A stretch of DNA of 37,432 nucleotides from contig QKFD01000112.1 in the NCBI GenBank assembly GCA_003251535.1, positions 1 through 37,432 on the forward strand, given 5' to 3'. The notes under the pieces are model-generated. The model was not told where the DNA came from. It saw only the letters and a program-made list of their open reading frames with translations, and searched no databases. Below, one piece after another: positions 27,613 to 36,293 of this stretch. Each line of letters begins with the position of its first letter. The first letter of the stretch is position 1. This DNA is from Chromatiales bacterium (GTDB lineage: Bacteria > Pseudomonadota > Gammaproteobacteria > Thiohalomonadales > Thiohalomonadaceae). The position numbers and the translations under genes were made by a program.

Positions 27613-28635
27613 CTACCCTGCCGCCACCGCAATGGCCGCGGCGATGTCGGTCGCCCCCAACCGCTCATAGTGCCCACGCTCAAATGCCACCACCCCGCCG
27701 GCCATCTCATACCAGGTGGTACCCACCCCACCCGGCGGGAGCGAATAGCTCCCTTGGAAGCGGCGCGGCAGCAACACCATCTGCCCCGGCAGGTAGAGCA
27801 GATGGTAGGGCTGCGGACGCCCATGGAGGGCCTCAAGCGCCGCCCAGGCAGCGGCGCGGTCGGTTAGGCGGATGACCGGCGCGGGATAGGGGGTAGGGCC
27901 CCCCCAGTGGCCCCACGCCTCCCCCAGCACCGGCAAGGGCTGGGCGGGTCGAATCAGGTGGGCGTGGAGGTGGTTGACCGAGGCGAAGGCACCAAAGGAG
28001 TTGTAGGCGATCAGGGCGCCCGGCAGCTGGGTCCCCAGCCGCTCCGCCAGCTGCCACAACCAGTGGTGGTCCGCCTCCATCAACCACTGCGGGCGACCCG
28101 CCTCTCGCTCCGGCACCAGCAACAGATGCCCCTCCACAAAGGGGAATTTGTTGTAGAACAGGTCGGCCGCACGCCCGAGCAGCTGCCCCGCCCACAGCCG
28201 CTCAGGCAGCAAGAAGGGGCGATTAAAATGGAACCCTGTGGCATCAAACGGCGCCTGTAGAGACGCCAGCGAGGTGGCCGTCATGCGGGGGGGACGCAGT
28301 GCCCGCAGAGGGTTAAAACGCGCCTCAAACGGCCCCGCCGCGCGCCGCTCCGCCCCCTGGAGAGAGGCGAGACCACGCTCCAGTAGCTGGGCAAACACCT
28401 GTTGATCATCAGCCGGTCCAGCCGGGGGCTGGCCGGTCGCCACCGCTGCCTCTGCCAGCTGGTGAAAACGGCGCCCCAACGCCTCTCCCAACCGCTGTTG
28501 TAGTGCGGGTTCGGTCAAGGCGTTGGCCAGTACCAGAATAAAGGCCCCCAGCCCCCCTTCGGCCAACATCCGCTCCAGACCCGCGGCAAAGGCATCGGTA
28601 AAGTGGTGGGGATCGGTGAGAGGAGAGTGGTCCAT
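27613..28635 (-). CDS. HIT-superfamily protein, GDP-glucose phosphorylase-like
   Basis: This 340-residue protein has a helical N-terminal part (about 1-110) and a C-terminal HIT-like domain. The active-site stretch VNHLHAHLI (about 219-227) gives the H-L-H-A-H pattern of nucleotidyl transferases and hydrolases. NKFPFVEGHLLLVPE and AYNSFGAFASVNH resemble GDP-D-glucose/GDP-L-galactose phosphorylases (VTC2 and animal C15orf58 type) more than ordinary short HIT proteins. Such enzymes split NDP-sugars with phosphate. The start ATG at 28635 has no clear ribosome site. It follows the DUF58 gene by 53 bp and so likely belongs to the MoxR transcript. The substrate is uncertain; the superfamily call is fairly good. 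Confidence 0.7.
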   Translation of the reverse strand: MDHSPLTDPHHFTDAFAAGLERMLAEGGLGAFILVLANALTEPALQQRLGEALGRRFHQLAEAAVATGQPPAGPADDQQVFAQLLERGLASLQGAERRAAGPFEARFNPLRALRPPRMTATSLASLQAPFDATGFHFNRPFLLPERLWAGQLLGRAADLFYNKFPFVEGHLLLVPEREAGRPQWLMEADHHWLWQLAERLGTQLPGALIAYNSFGAFASVNHLHAHLIRPAQPLPVLGEAWGHWGGPTPYPAPVIRLTDRAAAWAALEALHGRPQPYHLLYLPGQMVLLPRRFQGSYSLPPGGVGTTWYEMAGGVVAFERGHYERLGATDIAAAIAVAAG

Positions 28636-28688
28636 AACGGTGTCGAGGGTCGTAGGTGGTGAGGCTGGGAGTGACAGGGTGGCGCGTG

Positions 28689-29996
28689 TTAGATCCGTCC
28701 GTGGGCCCGCAGCCGCTCATACCCCGCCAGCACCAGGGTGTCGATGCGGCTCTCCGGGGCCAGCACCACCTCGGCCCCGAGGCGCTGCAAGCGCACCGAG
28801 ATACGCCGCCACCCCTCACTGGTCTCCTGGGCGGCGAGGCTGCGAAAGGGGTCGAGCCAACTGCTGGGTGGCTGCTGGGCAAGGGCGGTCACCGCCGGGT
28901 CGGTAATACCCACAATCAGGGGTTGGTGGTGAGGACGTAGCAGGGAGGTCGCCTTGACCAGCTCCTGACCCGCCTCACCATCTTGGGGATCGGTGATCAA
29001 CACCACCAGCGCCCGCCGCCGGGTGAGCCGGCGCACCTCCAGCACGGCCGGCAGTGGATTGGAGGCCACCTCAGCGGCCCGCAGCCGGGCCAGCAGCTCG
29101 CGGGCCGTTACCACCCCCGCCGCCCCCCGCATACCGGCCGCGCTGACCAGCACCCGATCGGCAAAGGCCGCCAGATGCACCCGATCCCCATGCCCCAGGG
29201 CCTTTTCCGCCAGCCGGGCAGCCACATTGCAGTAGTGGCCGAGGCGGGAGAGTGGACCGGCCTGGATCGCACTGGCGCGCCCAACATCCACCAACAGCAC
29301 CAACTCCAGGTGCTGCTCCTCCGCCATCACCCGCACCACCGGCCGCCTACCGCGGGCGGTGGCCTTCCAGTCGATACTCTGCACCGCATCGCCAGGCTGG
29401 TAGTCGCGTAACCAGAGCAGCTCTGCACCACTACCAGCACGCCGCTGCTGACGCTCCCCCACCGGCTGCTGGGCACACCGCACCCGCTCGTTGGCACTCA
29501 AGCGGTTGGGCACCACCCGGCATCCGCCGACGCTCCCGCCCAGGGCGCGACGACTCCACCAGGCAAGACCGAGATGACCGCGCAGCCGCAACAGCAGTGG
29601 GTCGGAGAAGCGCTGCTCGCCCAGCTGGGTAGCCCGCACGCTTACCGCCACCGTAGCCTCGCCCCGTGCGGCCACTCGCCACTCCAGGGGGTGGGTGAGC
29701 AGCGCCAGTCCCGCCGGTGGCCGCTCCGCCCCTAGCGCCACCAGTGGACGCTGGCTAGGGTTGTGCAGGGTGATCGCATACCCCTCCACCACCCCGAGAT
29801 GAAACCGCTCTGGCAGCTGGCGGGCGATACTGAGGGGACGGTGCCGTGCCACCACCCCCTCCAAGAGCAGCAGCAGCACCCACACACCGGCCACCCAGCG
29901 CCAGAGTCCAGCAAGCACCTCCGGCCCCCACTGGCCCAAAATACCGAGGCCGGTGATGAGGATGGCAAATAGATAGCTCGGGGCGGCCAGGTTCAC
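28689..29996 (-). CDS. DUF58 protein (von Willebrand A-like), MoxR partner
   Basis: This 435-residue protein has two N-terminal membrane segments (about 5-50). The DUF58 signature, GSGAELLWLRDYQPGDAVQS then IDWKATARGRRPVVR, is near 195-230. After it comes a vWA-like domain with LLVDVGRAS where the MIDAS motif DxSxS is expected: the two serines are replaced by Gly and Ala, so metal binding may be altered. A later block (ALVVLITDPQDGE) matches the vWA fold. The start codon is GTG with GGAGGGG upstream. It follows the MoxR gene by 58 bp. DUF58 proteins work with MoxR AAA+ ATPases, probably as substrate adaptor or target at the membrane. Confidence 0.85.
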   Translation of the reverse strand: MNLAAPSYLFAILITGLGILGQWGPEVLAGLWRWVAGVWVLLLLLEGVVARHRPLSIARQLPERFHLGVVEGYAITLHNPSQRPLVALGAERPPAGLALLTHPLEWRVAARGEATVAVSVRATQLGEQRFSDPLLLRLRGHLGLAWWSRRALGGSVGGCRVVPNRLSANERVRCAQQPVGERQQRRAGSGAELLWLRDYQPGDAVQSIDWKATARGRRPVVRVMAEEQHLELVLLVDVGRASAIQAGPLSRLGHYCNVAARLAEKALGHGDRVHLAAFADRVLVSAAGMRGAAGVVTARELLARLRAAEVASNPLPAVLEVRRLTRRRALVVLITDPQDGEAGQELVKATSLLRPHHQPLIVGITDPAVTALAQQPPSSWLDPFRSLAAQETSEGWRRISVRLQRLGAEVVLAPESRIDTLVLAGYERLRAHGRI

Positions 29997-30054
29997 GCCA
30001 CCCCTCCCCGGGGCCGCCTACCCTCCCCTAGATCTGGCCCACGCCTCCCCCAGC

Positions 30055-31002
30055 TCATTCGCGCGGGACCGGGACCTGGGCCAACAGCGTCGTGGTCAAC
30101 GCCCGGGGATCCTGCCCCTCCAGCAGGGCATCGGGGGCGAGTACCAGGCGATGGGGGATGACAGCAGGGGCAACCGCCTTCAGGTGATCCGGGGTGAGGA
30201 AATCATCCCCCAACAGCGCCGCCTCAACCCGGGCGCAGCGCATCAGATTGAGCACACCGCGGGTGGAGAGGCCGAGCGCCACCTGTGGATGACGACGGCT
30301 GGCGGCGGCCAGCTCCAGGGCATAGCGATAGAGGGCATCGGAGACGTGGACCGCCGCCGCCGCCGCCCGCGCCCCCACCAGCAGTTCGGCGGGGGCGGTG
30401 GCCAACACCGGCGCCTCGGCGTGACCCCCACCGGGCTTGTCGTAGGCGGCCAGCACCTGCTGCTCCGCGGCCGGCTCGGGATAGTCCAGATCAATGCGCA
30501 GCAGAAAACGGTCCACCTGCGACTCGGGCAGCGGGAAGGTCCCCTCAAAATCGGTGGGATTTTGGGAGGCGATCACCAGGAAATCGGCGGGCAGCTGATA
30601 GGTCTCGCGGTCAATGGTCACCCGCCCCTCCTCCATCGCCTGCAACAGCGACGACTGGGTCTTTGGGCCGGCCCGATTGATCTCATCGAACAGCACCACA
30701 TCGGCAAACAGCGGCCCGGGGATCAGCTCGAAGCGCCCCTCCTCACTGCGGTAGATGTGGATCCCGGTGATATCCGCCGGCATGAGGTCGGCCGTGCCCT
30801 GGATGCGGGCAAAGCGTCCCCCCCGCAGCAGGGCAAAACTCTTGGCCAGCAGCGTCTTACCGAGGCCGGGAACCCCCTGCACCAGCACATGGCCGCCGGT
30901 GATCAAGGCAACCGTGAGTTGGTGGATGGCGCTACTCAGGCCAAACACCACCCGGCCAAGCTCCTGTTGGAGGTGCGCTTCCAGATTCTGGGCGTCGTTC
31001 AT
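30055..31002 (-). CDS. MoxR-family AAA+ ATPase
   Basis: This 315-residue ATPase has Walker A GVPGLGKT at 43-50, Walker B VVLFDEINR at 102-110 with the MoxR phrase AGPKTQSSLLQAMEE, sensor-1 region VIASQNPTDFEGTFPLPESQ and arginine-finger region ESQVDRFLLR. The C-terminal lid contains ALGLSTRGVLNLMR. MoxR ATPases act as chaperones that activate or load metals or cofactors into partner proteins, often with vWA proteins. The start at 31002 is chosen because it gives an ATGA overlap with the DUF4350 stop; an in-frame ATG at 31032 is upstream and less likely. It is the third of four overlapping genes. Confidence 0.93.
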   Translation of the reverse strand: MNDAQNLEAHLQQELGRVVFGLSSAIHQLTVALITGGHVLVQGVPGLGKTLLAKSFALLRGGRFARIQGTADLMPADITGIHIYRSEEGRFELIPGPLFADVVLFDEINRAGPKTQSSLLQAMEEGRVTIDRETYQLPADFLVIASQNPTDFEGTFPLPESQVDRFLLRIDLDYPEPAAEQQVLAAYDKPGGGHAEAPVLATAPAELLVGARAAAAAVHVSDALYRYALELAAASRRHPQVALGLSTRGVLNLMRCARVEAALLGDDFLTPDHLKAVAPAVIPHRLVLAPDALLEGQDPRALTTTLLAQVPVPRE

Positions 31003-32276
31003 TGTTGCATCTTCCTGGTCCGGTAAAGCCATTCTTGGAGTTCCATCAGATCCACCGCCTCCCCCCGCTCCAGGGCGCGATGGAGCGCCTTGAGCCGCTC
31101 AATGGCGACAGGTTCGATACGCGGATCGTCGGCCAGCAGCTCCCAGGCGGGTTGCCCATTGCGGTTTGCCCCCCGGTTGCCACGCACTGCATTGAAAAAG
31201 TGGCTGAATAGCCGCTGCGCCACCGCCTCGCGCCGCACCCGTCGGGCGAGTAGCCCCCCTAGGGCGCGCACCTCGTCCACCAGCCCCATGCCGACCACTG
31301 GGCGGGAGGCGGAGCGGAGGCGATTCCCGCTACCGATCAGCCACACCAACCAGAGGAAGCCGAGGAAGCCAAGGGTGCGGTGGAGGCGACTATCGGCGTA
31401 GAACGCCGTGGGGTCATAAAGCTCGGAGAGGCCGTGGTGGTAGTCATCAAAGATAACGGCCCCCCCCTCCGCCAGACTCCAGGCCACGATGTTGGCCATC
31501 AGCTGGGCGTTGTCGGCATCGAGGATATGGCCATTGGAGAAGAGATCGGCATGGCGGGCCAGGAGCAGCGACCCCTCACCCACCCGCGCCAGCCAGAAGG
31601 CCGGCTCCTCCTCGCCCTCCCGCAAGAGCACCAGCACGGCCCGCTCATGGTCGCTCCCAGTCAGGCGCCAGTAGTGCCCCTCGGTACGGTACCAGGTGGC
31701 GGCAACCTGCTTCACCCCAGCCAACAGCGGGTGCTCCAGGGCAGGGGTGAGGGAGAGTTTTACCAGGGGATCCAGGAGCTGATCGGTCAGCGAAACCGCC
31801 GGCTCCGCCTCGCCTATCTCCCCCTGTAGCGGCTCCCAGCCCTCCGAATCGGCCCGCCCCTCCACCTCATAACCCAGATCGGAGAGCAGCCACTCGCTCG
31901 CCATATCGCCATAGCGGCTGGCCCAACCCGGCCAGTCCGAGAGGGCGTGGAGCACTAGCACACTATTGCCACGGGCGATGAACTCGGCGAAGGATTCGCT
32001 CTCCAGCGGCAGCTCCCCGGAGGGGAGGCTCACAATGACGAGGTTGCCCCGCTCCGGGATATCGGAGCGCAACAGCAGCTCGTCATAGGGCATACGCAGC
32101 GAGTGCACCGGGATCCCCCCGCCCCGCAGCCACTCGGCCAGTGCCGAGAAACCAAACTCCCCTGCGTCCACGGAGGTGGGCCGGGAGACCGGCACCTCTG
32201 CCTTGGGGCCAAACAGGACGTAGACGATAAACAGCGCCAGCAGACCGCCCAGCAGGGTGACTAACCGCTCCTTCAA
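30999..32276 (-). CDS. DUF4350-domain membrane protein
   Basis: This 425-residue protein has a membrane segment at about 5-25 and another near 305-325 (LGFLGFLWLVWLI). Between them is a globular, probably periplasmic, DUF4350-like part with GFSALAEWLRGGGIPV, NLVIVSLPSGEL and VIFDDYHHGLSELYDP, a pattern of the GATase-1-like fold found in these MoxR loci. The cytoplasmic tail (from about 330) is basic and helical. The start codon is TTG at 32276, overlapping the DUF4129 stop (TTGA), with GGAGG about 8 bases upstream. It overlaps MoxR by 4 bp. Function is unknown; it is a standard member of MoxR-DUF58 operons. Confidence 0.82.
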   Translation of the reverse strand: MKERLVTLLGGLLALFIVYVLFGPKAEVPVSRPTSVDAGEFGFSALAEWLRGGGIPVHSLRMPYDELLLRSDIPERGNLVIVSLPSGELPLESESFAEFIARGNSVLVLHALSDWPGWASRYGDMASEWLLSDLGYEVEGRADSEGWEPLQGEIGEAEPAVSLTDQLLDPLVKLSLTPALEHPLLAGVKQVAATWYRTEGHYWRLTGSDHERAVLVLLREGEEEPAFWLARVGEGSLLLARHADLFSNGHILDADNAQLMANIVAWSLAEGGAVIFDDYHHGLSELYDPTAFYADSRLHRTLGFLGFLWLVWLIGSGNRLRSASRPVVGMGLVDEVRALGGLLARRVRREAVAQRLFSHFFNAVRGNRGANRNGQPAWELLADDPRIEPVAIERLKALHRALERGEAVDLMELQEWLYRTRKMQQ

Positions 32277-33175
32277 GCTCGTCCCTCCGTCTGATCGCCC
32301 GCCTCGATGACGGCAGTGGCGGCGTGCAGGGCAGCGAGATCAAGCGGTAGATCGGCGGGCCCAAACAGCGCCCTGTCAGCCCCCTTGGCCAAGGTGCCAA
32401 AGGGGGTGGCCAGACGCGGCAGGGCGCGGGCCAACTCCCGCCGATACTCGCCGGAGGTGCAACCGCGACGAGGCGAGAGCTGGCCACGGGCGGCCAACAG
32501 GGCAATGGCGTAACGCCAGAGGGCGGCGGCCTGGGCGCGGGGGGGCAGCTGGCGAATGGCAGCAGGATCGGCCAGCCCCTCCCCCGCCTCCGGCAGCGGA
32601 AGGGTGGCCGCCCCCGGCCGCTGCCGCCGACCACCGGCCGGGGTGACACGGAGCTGGCGCAGCTCATTCACCACCACCCCAAGCGCCAGTACCACCAGCA
32701 GCAGGGTAATGAGATTGATCAGGAGATCGGCCGTCTCATCGGACAGCCGGAGCTTCTGCAACCACTCCACCAGGAGCGGATCAGACACATCCTGCCCCTG
32801 CCCCATCCAACTCCGCAGCCAGCGCTTGAACTGCTGCCACCAAGACTCCGCCGCCGCCGCCCGGGTCGATTCCAACTGCGTCGCCAGGGCGGCCCTATCG
32901 AGGGATAGCGGGGTAGAGAGGGGGTGCCCCAGCCCCTCATCCAGATAGGCGGCATCCCGCAGTTGATCGACGTTGGGCAGCGCCTCCAGGGGCGGCTGTA
33001 GCGGCAGGGGGGCCAGCCGCTCGGCCAGCGGCCCCCACTCCGGACAACCCCCCGGGGAGATCTCCGCCGCCGGGTCGATCGACTCGGCATCACCAAAACA
33101 GTCTGCCGAGAGGGGAACAGAGTGTCCCGCTGAAGACCCAAGCAGCAGCGCCAGCGCAAGGAGAGGGGCGCGCAT
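32273..33175 (-). CDS. DUF4129-domain membrane protein
   Basis: This 300-residue protein has a signal-like N-terminus (MRAPLLALALLLGSSAG), a hydrophilic, Pro/Glu-rich periplasmic part and one membrane segment near 145-170 (LLINLITLLLVVLALGVVV). The C-terminal cytoplasmic DUF4129 domain has WRYAIALLAARGQLSPRRGCTSGEY and FGPADLPLDLAALHAA. In MoxR loci this domain sits next to DUF4350 and DUF58. It overlaps its upstream neighbour by one base (TGATG) and its downstream neighbour by four, so all are translated together. The function is unknown. Confidence 0.85.
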   Translation of the reverse strand: MRAPLLALALLLGSSAGHSVPLSADCFGDAESIDPAAEISPGGCPEWGPLAERLAPLPLQPPLEALPNVDQLRDAAYLDEGLGHPLSTPLSLDRAALATQLESTRAAAAESWWQQFKRWLRSWMGQGQDVSDPLLVEWLQKLRLSDETADLLINLITLLLVVLALGVVVNELRQLRVTPAGGRRQRPGAATLPLPEAGEGLADPAAIRQLPPRAQAAALWRYAIALLAARGQLSPRRGCTSGEYRRELARALPRLATPFGTLAKGADRALFGPADLPLDLAALHAATAVIEAGDQTEGRA

Positions 33176-33957
33176 CAGGCCGGCACAAGTAGGCGGTTGG
33201 CGCGGGCGATGAGGTCATCCCCATCCCGGCGTACCTTGAGATCGTGGTAGATGGCCAGGGTAGGGGCATACAAGAGCGGTAAGAGCATGGCGGTCAGCGG
33301 CCCCTCGGCCAAGGCGGAGAGCAGCATCATCACCTCCGGATCGGGGCCATCAACGGAGATAAAGAGTATCACCACCGCCATCACCACCAACATGATGGAA
33401 AACACCCCCACGATGTAGACGATCCCCACCACCGAGATCCCCATCATGGTGCGCCACCAGTTCCCCCACACCAGCGCATGGCTGCGCCGCAGGGACGCCA
33501 GCGGACCGCGCTGCTCTACCACCAGGACAACCACCATGAGCCAGAGCGACACCATCAGGATCACCCCTGGCACGATGAGCAGCAGCAGCCCCAGCAGGAT
33601 TGCCAACCCCAACATGATGGAGGCCGCCAAGAGGATAGGGGCGCGTCGCAGGCCGATCCCCAAGGCCCGCTTGACGCTGATGGGCTCATCCATGGCGACG
33701 GAGTAGTAGTGGGCCGTAATGGCGATGGCCGAGATCATGACAAGCACCATGGAGGCGAGATACCCAATCACCAGAGGGGCCACCCACTCGGCCCCCGGTC
33801 CCTGCGGGGTCATGATGAACTGCTGTAACACGGTGGTACCGACATTGCCCACCGCGCCGACCAAGCCCAGCAGTACCGCCTTGGGATAACCGCGGGCGGC
33901 TAAGCGGAAGCCATCGTCTAGCACCTTGGAGAGCGGCTGCGGGGTGGCAGAGAACAT
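33175..33957 (-). CDS. Polytopic membrane protein, first gene of the MoxR train
   Basis: This 260-residue inner-membrane protein has about five hydrophobic stretches, including LLGLVGAVGNVGTTV, VLVMISAIAITAHYY and AILLGLLLLIVPGVILMVSLW. The motif RSHALVWGNWWRT resembles the YciC/glycerophosphodiester phosphodiesterase membrane-domain group, though the match is only from pattern. It begins MFSATPQPLSKVLDDG; ATG 33957 is preferred over 33969 because GGAAAGG touches the latter codon. It opens the overlapping gene train, so the module is probably expressed from a promoter between it and exonuclease III. Confidence 0.7.
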   Translation of the reverse strand: MFSATPQPLSKVLDDGFRLAARGYPKAVLLGLVGAVGNVGTTVLQQFIMTPQGPGAEWVAPLVIGYLASMVLVMISAIAITAHYYSVAMDEPISVKRALGIGLRRAPILLAASIMLGLAILLGLLLLIVPGVILMVSLWLMVVVLVVEQRGPLASLRRSHALVWGNWWRTMMGISVVGIVYIVGVFSIMLVVMAVVILFISVDGPDPEVMMLLSALAEGPLTAMLLPLLYAPTLAIYHDLKVRRDGDDLIARANRLLVPA

Positions 33958-34055
33958 GGGAAGACGCATCCTTTCCGGCTCAGGGGCGAAAGTGGGTGAA
34001 TATACCAAACCCCCAGCGCGGGCGTCCCCGCTACGAGGCAGATCGCCACACCCCG

Positions 34056-34841
34056 CTACGGGCCGTCAAACTCGGCCACCACCGGGGCGTGGTCGGAGGG
34101 GCGCGGCTCACCCCGAGGGGTCCGATCAATCACCACCTGGGTACAGCGGTTCGCCAACGGCGCGCTGACCAGGATGTGATCGATACGCACACCGTGGTTA
34201 CGGCGGAACGCCCCCATGCGGTAGTCCCACCAGCTGTAGCTCCCCGCCGGCTGGTCAAACAGGCGGAAGCTATCCTGCAAGCCCAGCGCCAATAACCCCT
34301 GAAAGGCGGCCCGTTCCGGCGCGGAACAGAGCACCGACCCCTCCCAGGCGGCCGGGTCGTGGAGGTCTCGCGCCTCCGGGGCGATATTGAAGTCCCCCAT
34401 CACCACCAGCTGCGGATAGCGCGCCAGCTCCTCCCGCAGCCAATCGGTCAACCCCGCCAGCCAGGCCAGTTTGTAGAGATACTTGTCGGAGCCCACCGTC
34501 TGGCCATTGGGGACATAGAGGTTGATCACCCGCAGCGCCTCACCGGCATAGGGGTAGGTGGCAGCCAAGACCCGCCGCTGCGGATCGGGGAAGCCCGGGA
34601 TCTCCATCACCGGCTCCCCCTCCGGGGGTTGGCGCGAGTAGAGCGCCACCCCGTTATAGGTCTTCTGCCCGGCGTGGAGCGGGTAGTAGCCGGCGGCGCT
34701 GATGGCCGCCACGGGACTCTGCGCGTCGATCAACTTGGTCTCCTGTAGACCAACGATATCGGGCTGTTGGGTCGGCAACCACGCCAGCAGTTGATCGAGG
34801 CGAACCCGCAGAGAGTTGACGTTCCAGGTAGCGATACGCAT
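34056..34841 (-). CDS. xth: Exodeoxyribonuclease III / AP endonuclease
   Basis: XthA-type enzymes cut DNA at abasic sites and degrade one strand from 3' ends in base excision repair. The 261-residue protein shows MRIATWNVNSLRVR, IVGLQETKL with the metal-binding Glu34, YVPNG, VMGDFNIAPEARD, SWWDYRMGAFRRN with the conserved aromatic pair, RIDHILVS and the catalytic SDHAPV at the C-terminus. Length matches the family (E. coli 268). It diverges from the SpmA-SpmB gene. All catalytic motifs are intact. Confidence 0.95.
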   Translation of the reverse strand: MRIATWNVNSLRVRLDQLLAWLPTQQPDIVGLQETKLIDAQSPVAAISAAGYYPLHAGQKTYNGVALYSRQPPEGEPVMEIPGFPDPQRRVLAATYPYAGEALRVINLYVPNGQTVGSDKYLYKLAWLAGLTDWLREELARYPQLVVMGDFNIAPEARDLHDPAAWEGSVLCSAPERAAFQGLLALGLQDSFRLFDQPAGSYSWWDYRMGAFRRNHGVRIDHILVSAPLANRCTQVVIDRTPRGEPRPSDHAPVVAEFDGP

Positions 34842-34895
34842 GGGGATGGGGCGAATAGGTGGTCCTGATGGCCTGCCGGGACGAGAGGGGCGCCG

Positions 34896-34926
34896 TTGGA
34901 ACCCACCCCCGGTGAGCCACTATCAT
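34896..34926 (+). promoter_or_regulatory. Possible promoter of the SpmA-SpmB gene
   Basis: TATCAT at 34921-34926 is a good -10 box (5 of 6), but TTGGAA at 34896-34901 lies 19 bases away, longer than ideal. It is 65 bp before the ATG at 34991. Confidence 0.25.
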
Positions 34927-34990
34927 AGCTGCTTTACGCTGCCCGCCCGGCGCCAGCGGCGACCGCCCCCCCAACCGCGACCACGCCCCC

Positions 34991-36280
34991 ATGAATGCCA
35001 TCTTTTTCGCCTTTGTCCTGATCGCCTTCCTTGCCGCCGCCGTGGCCCAACTGGGCTGGAGCGGTGATGCCAGCTCACCGATGGATCTCCTCTCCAAGGC
35101 GATGGTCGATTCGGCCGGCAGTGCGGTGGATCTGGCCATCGGCCTGGTAGGGGTGATGACCCTCTTCCTAGGGTTGATGAAGGTGGCGGAGGCGGGGGGG
35201 CTGTTAACGGTGATCGCCCGCCTGATCCGGCCCCTCATGGTCCGCCTCTTCCCTCAGATCCCGGCGGATCACCCGGCCATGGGGGCGATGATCCTCAACC
35301 TCTCCGCCAACGCCCTCGGTCTCGGTAACGCCGCCACGCCGTTTGGGATCCGCGCCATGCAGGAGCTGAATCGACTCAACCCCCACCCCGGCACCGCCAC
35401 CGATCCCATGGTGCTGTTCCTGGCCATCAACACCTCCAGCGTCACCCTGCTACCCACCGGTGTCATCGCCCTGCGGGCCGCCGCGGGCTCCGCAGACCCT
35501 GCGGCGATCCTCCCCACCACCCTCTTCGCCACCCTCTGCTCCACCGCCGCCGCCATCGGCGCCGCCCTGCTCTTTCGGCGTCTGTTCCCCACCCCGCTGG
35601 CCGCGGCCACAGCGGTGCCGAGTGAGGAGCCGGCCCCGCCCGCCGTTGAGGCAACGGAGTTACCCGCCTTGGAGGGGACGGCCTACCCACTGTGGGTCTC
35701 CTGGCTCGCCATCCTGCTGGTGGTGGCGCTCATCCCGCTGATGGTGCTCTACGGCCAACAGGTGGCCCCCTGGATCCTCCCCAGCCTGATGGTGGGCTTC
35801 CTTGGCTATGGCGTAGCGCGCGGGGTGCGGATCTACGAGGTGTTTGTGGAGGGGGCCAAAGAGGGGTTCCAGGTGGCGCTGCGCATCATCCCCTACCTGG
35901 TGGCGATCCTCGTGGCGGTGGCGATGCTACGGGCGAGCGGGGCGATGGCCACCTTCGTCGGCTGGATAGGGCCACTAACCACCCCCCTAGGGATGCCAGC
36001 CGAGGCGCTCCCCATGGCACTCCTGCGCCCCCTCTCCGGCTCCGGCGCCTATGCAGTAATGGCCTCCATCATCAACGATCCGCAGGTGGGACCCGACAGC
36101 TATGTCGGGATGCTGGTCAGTACCCTGCAAGGCTCCACCGAGACCACCTTCTACGTCCTGGCGGTCTACTTCGGCGCCGCCCAGGTGCGCCGCATTCGCC
36201 ACGCCCTGGCCACCGCCCTGACGGCCGATCTAGTGGGCATCATCGCCGCGGTGGTGGCCTGTAGCTGGCTGCTCCACTGA
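34991..36280 (+). CDS. Fused SpmA-SpmB nucleoside-recognition membrane protein
   Basis: This 429-residue polytopic protein joins two halves. Residues about 1-200 match spore maturation protein A: LIGVMTLFLGLMKVAEAGG-like, then NLSANALGLGNAATPFGIRAM and FLAINTSSVTLLPTG. Residues about 245-429 match SpmB: VFVEGAKEGFQVALRIIPYL, LMALLRPLSGSGAYA-like and LQGSTETTFYVLAVYFG. The family carries the nucleoside-recognition (Gate) domain. In Bacillus SpmA and SpmB are separate and needed for spore core dehydration; in non-sporing proteobacteria the fused form is common and its role unknown, probably transport. It ends 13 bp from the stop of the convergent DUF1566 gene. Confidence 0.88.
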   Translation: MNAIFFAFVLIAFLAAAVAQLGWSGDASSPMDLLSKAMVDSAGSAVDLAIGLVGVMTLFLGLMKVAEAGGLLTVIARLIRPLMVRLFPQIPADHPAMGAMILNLSANALGLGNAATPFGIRAMQELNRLNPHPGTATDPMVLFLAINTSSVTLLPTGVIALRAAAGSADPAAILPTTLFATLCSTAAAIGAALLFRRLFPTPLAAATAVPSEEPAPPAVEATELPALEGTAYPLWVSWLAILLVVALIPLMVLYGQQVAPWILPSLMVGFLGYGVARGVRIYEVFVEGAKEGFQVALRIIPYLVAILVAVAMLRASGAMATFVGWIGPLTTPLGMPAEALPMALLRPLSGSGAYAVMASIINDPQVGPDSYVGMLVSTLQGSTETTFYVLAVYFGAAQVRRIRHALATALTADLVGIIAAVVACSWLLH

Positions 36281-36293
36281 GCCGGCGAGGGCC

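Noticed and set aside
30151-31026. 291-codon open frame on the plus strand opposite the MoxR gene
   Set aside because: Antisense shadow of a clear AAA+ ATPase; composition is Gly/His/Gln-rich without domain features.
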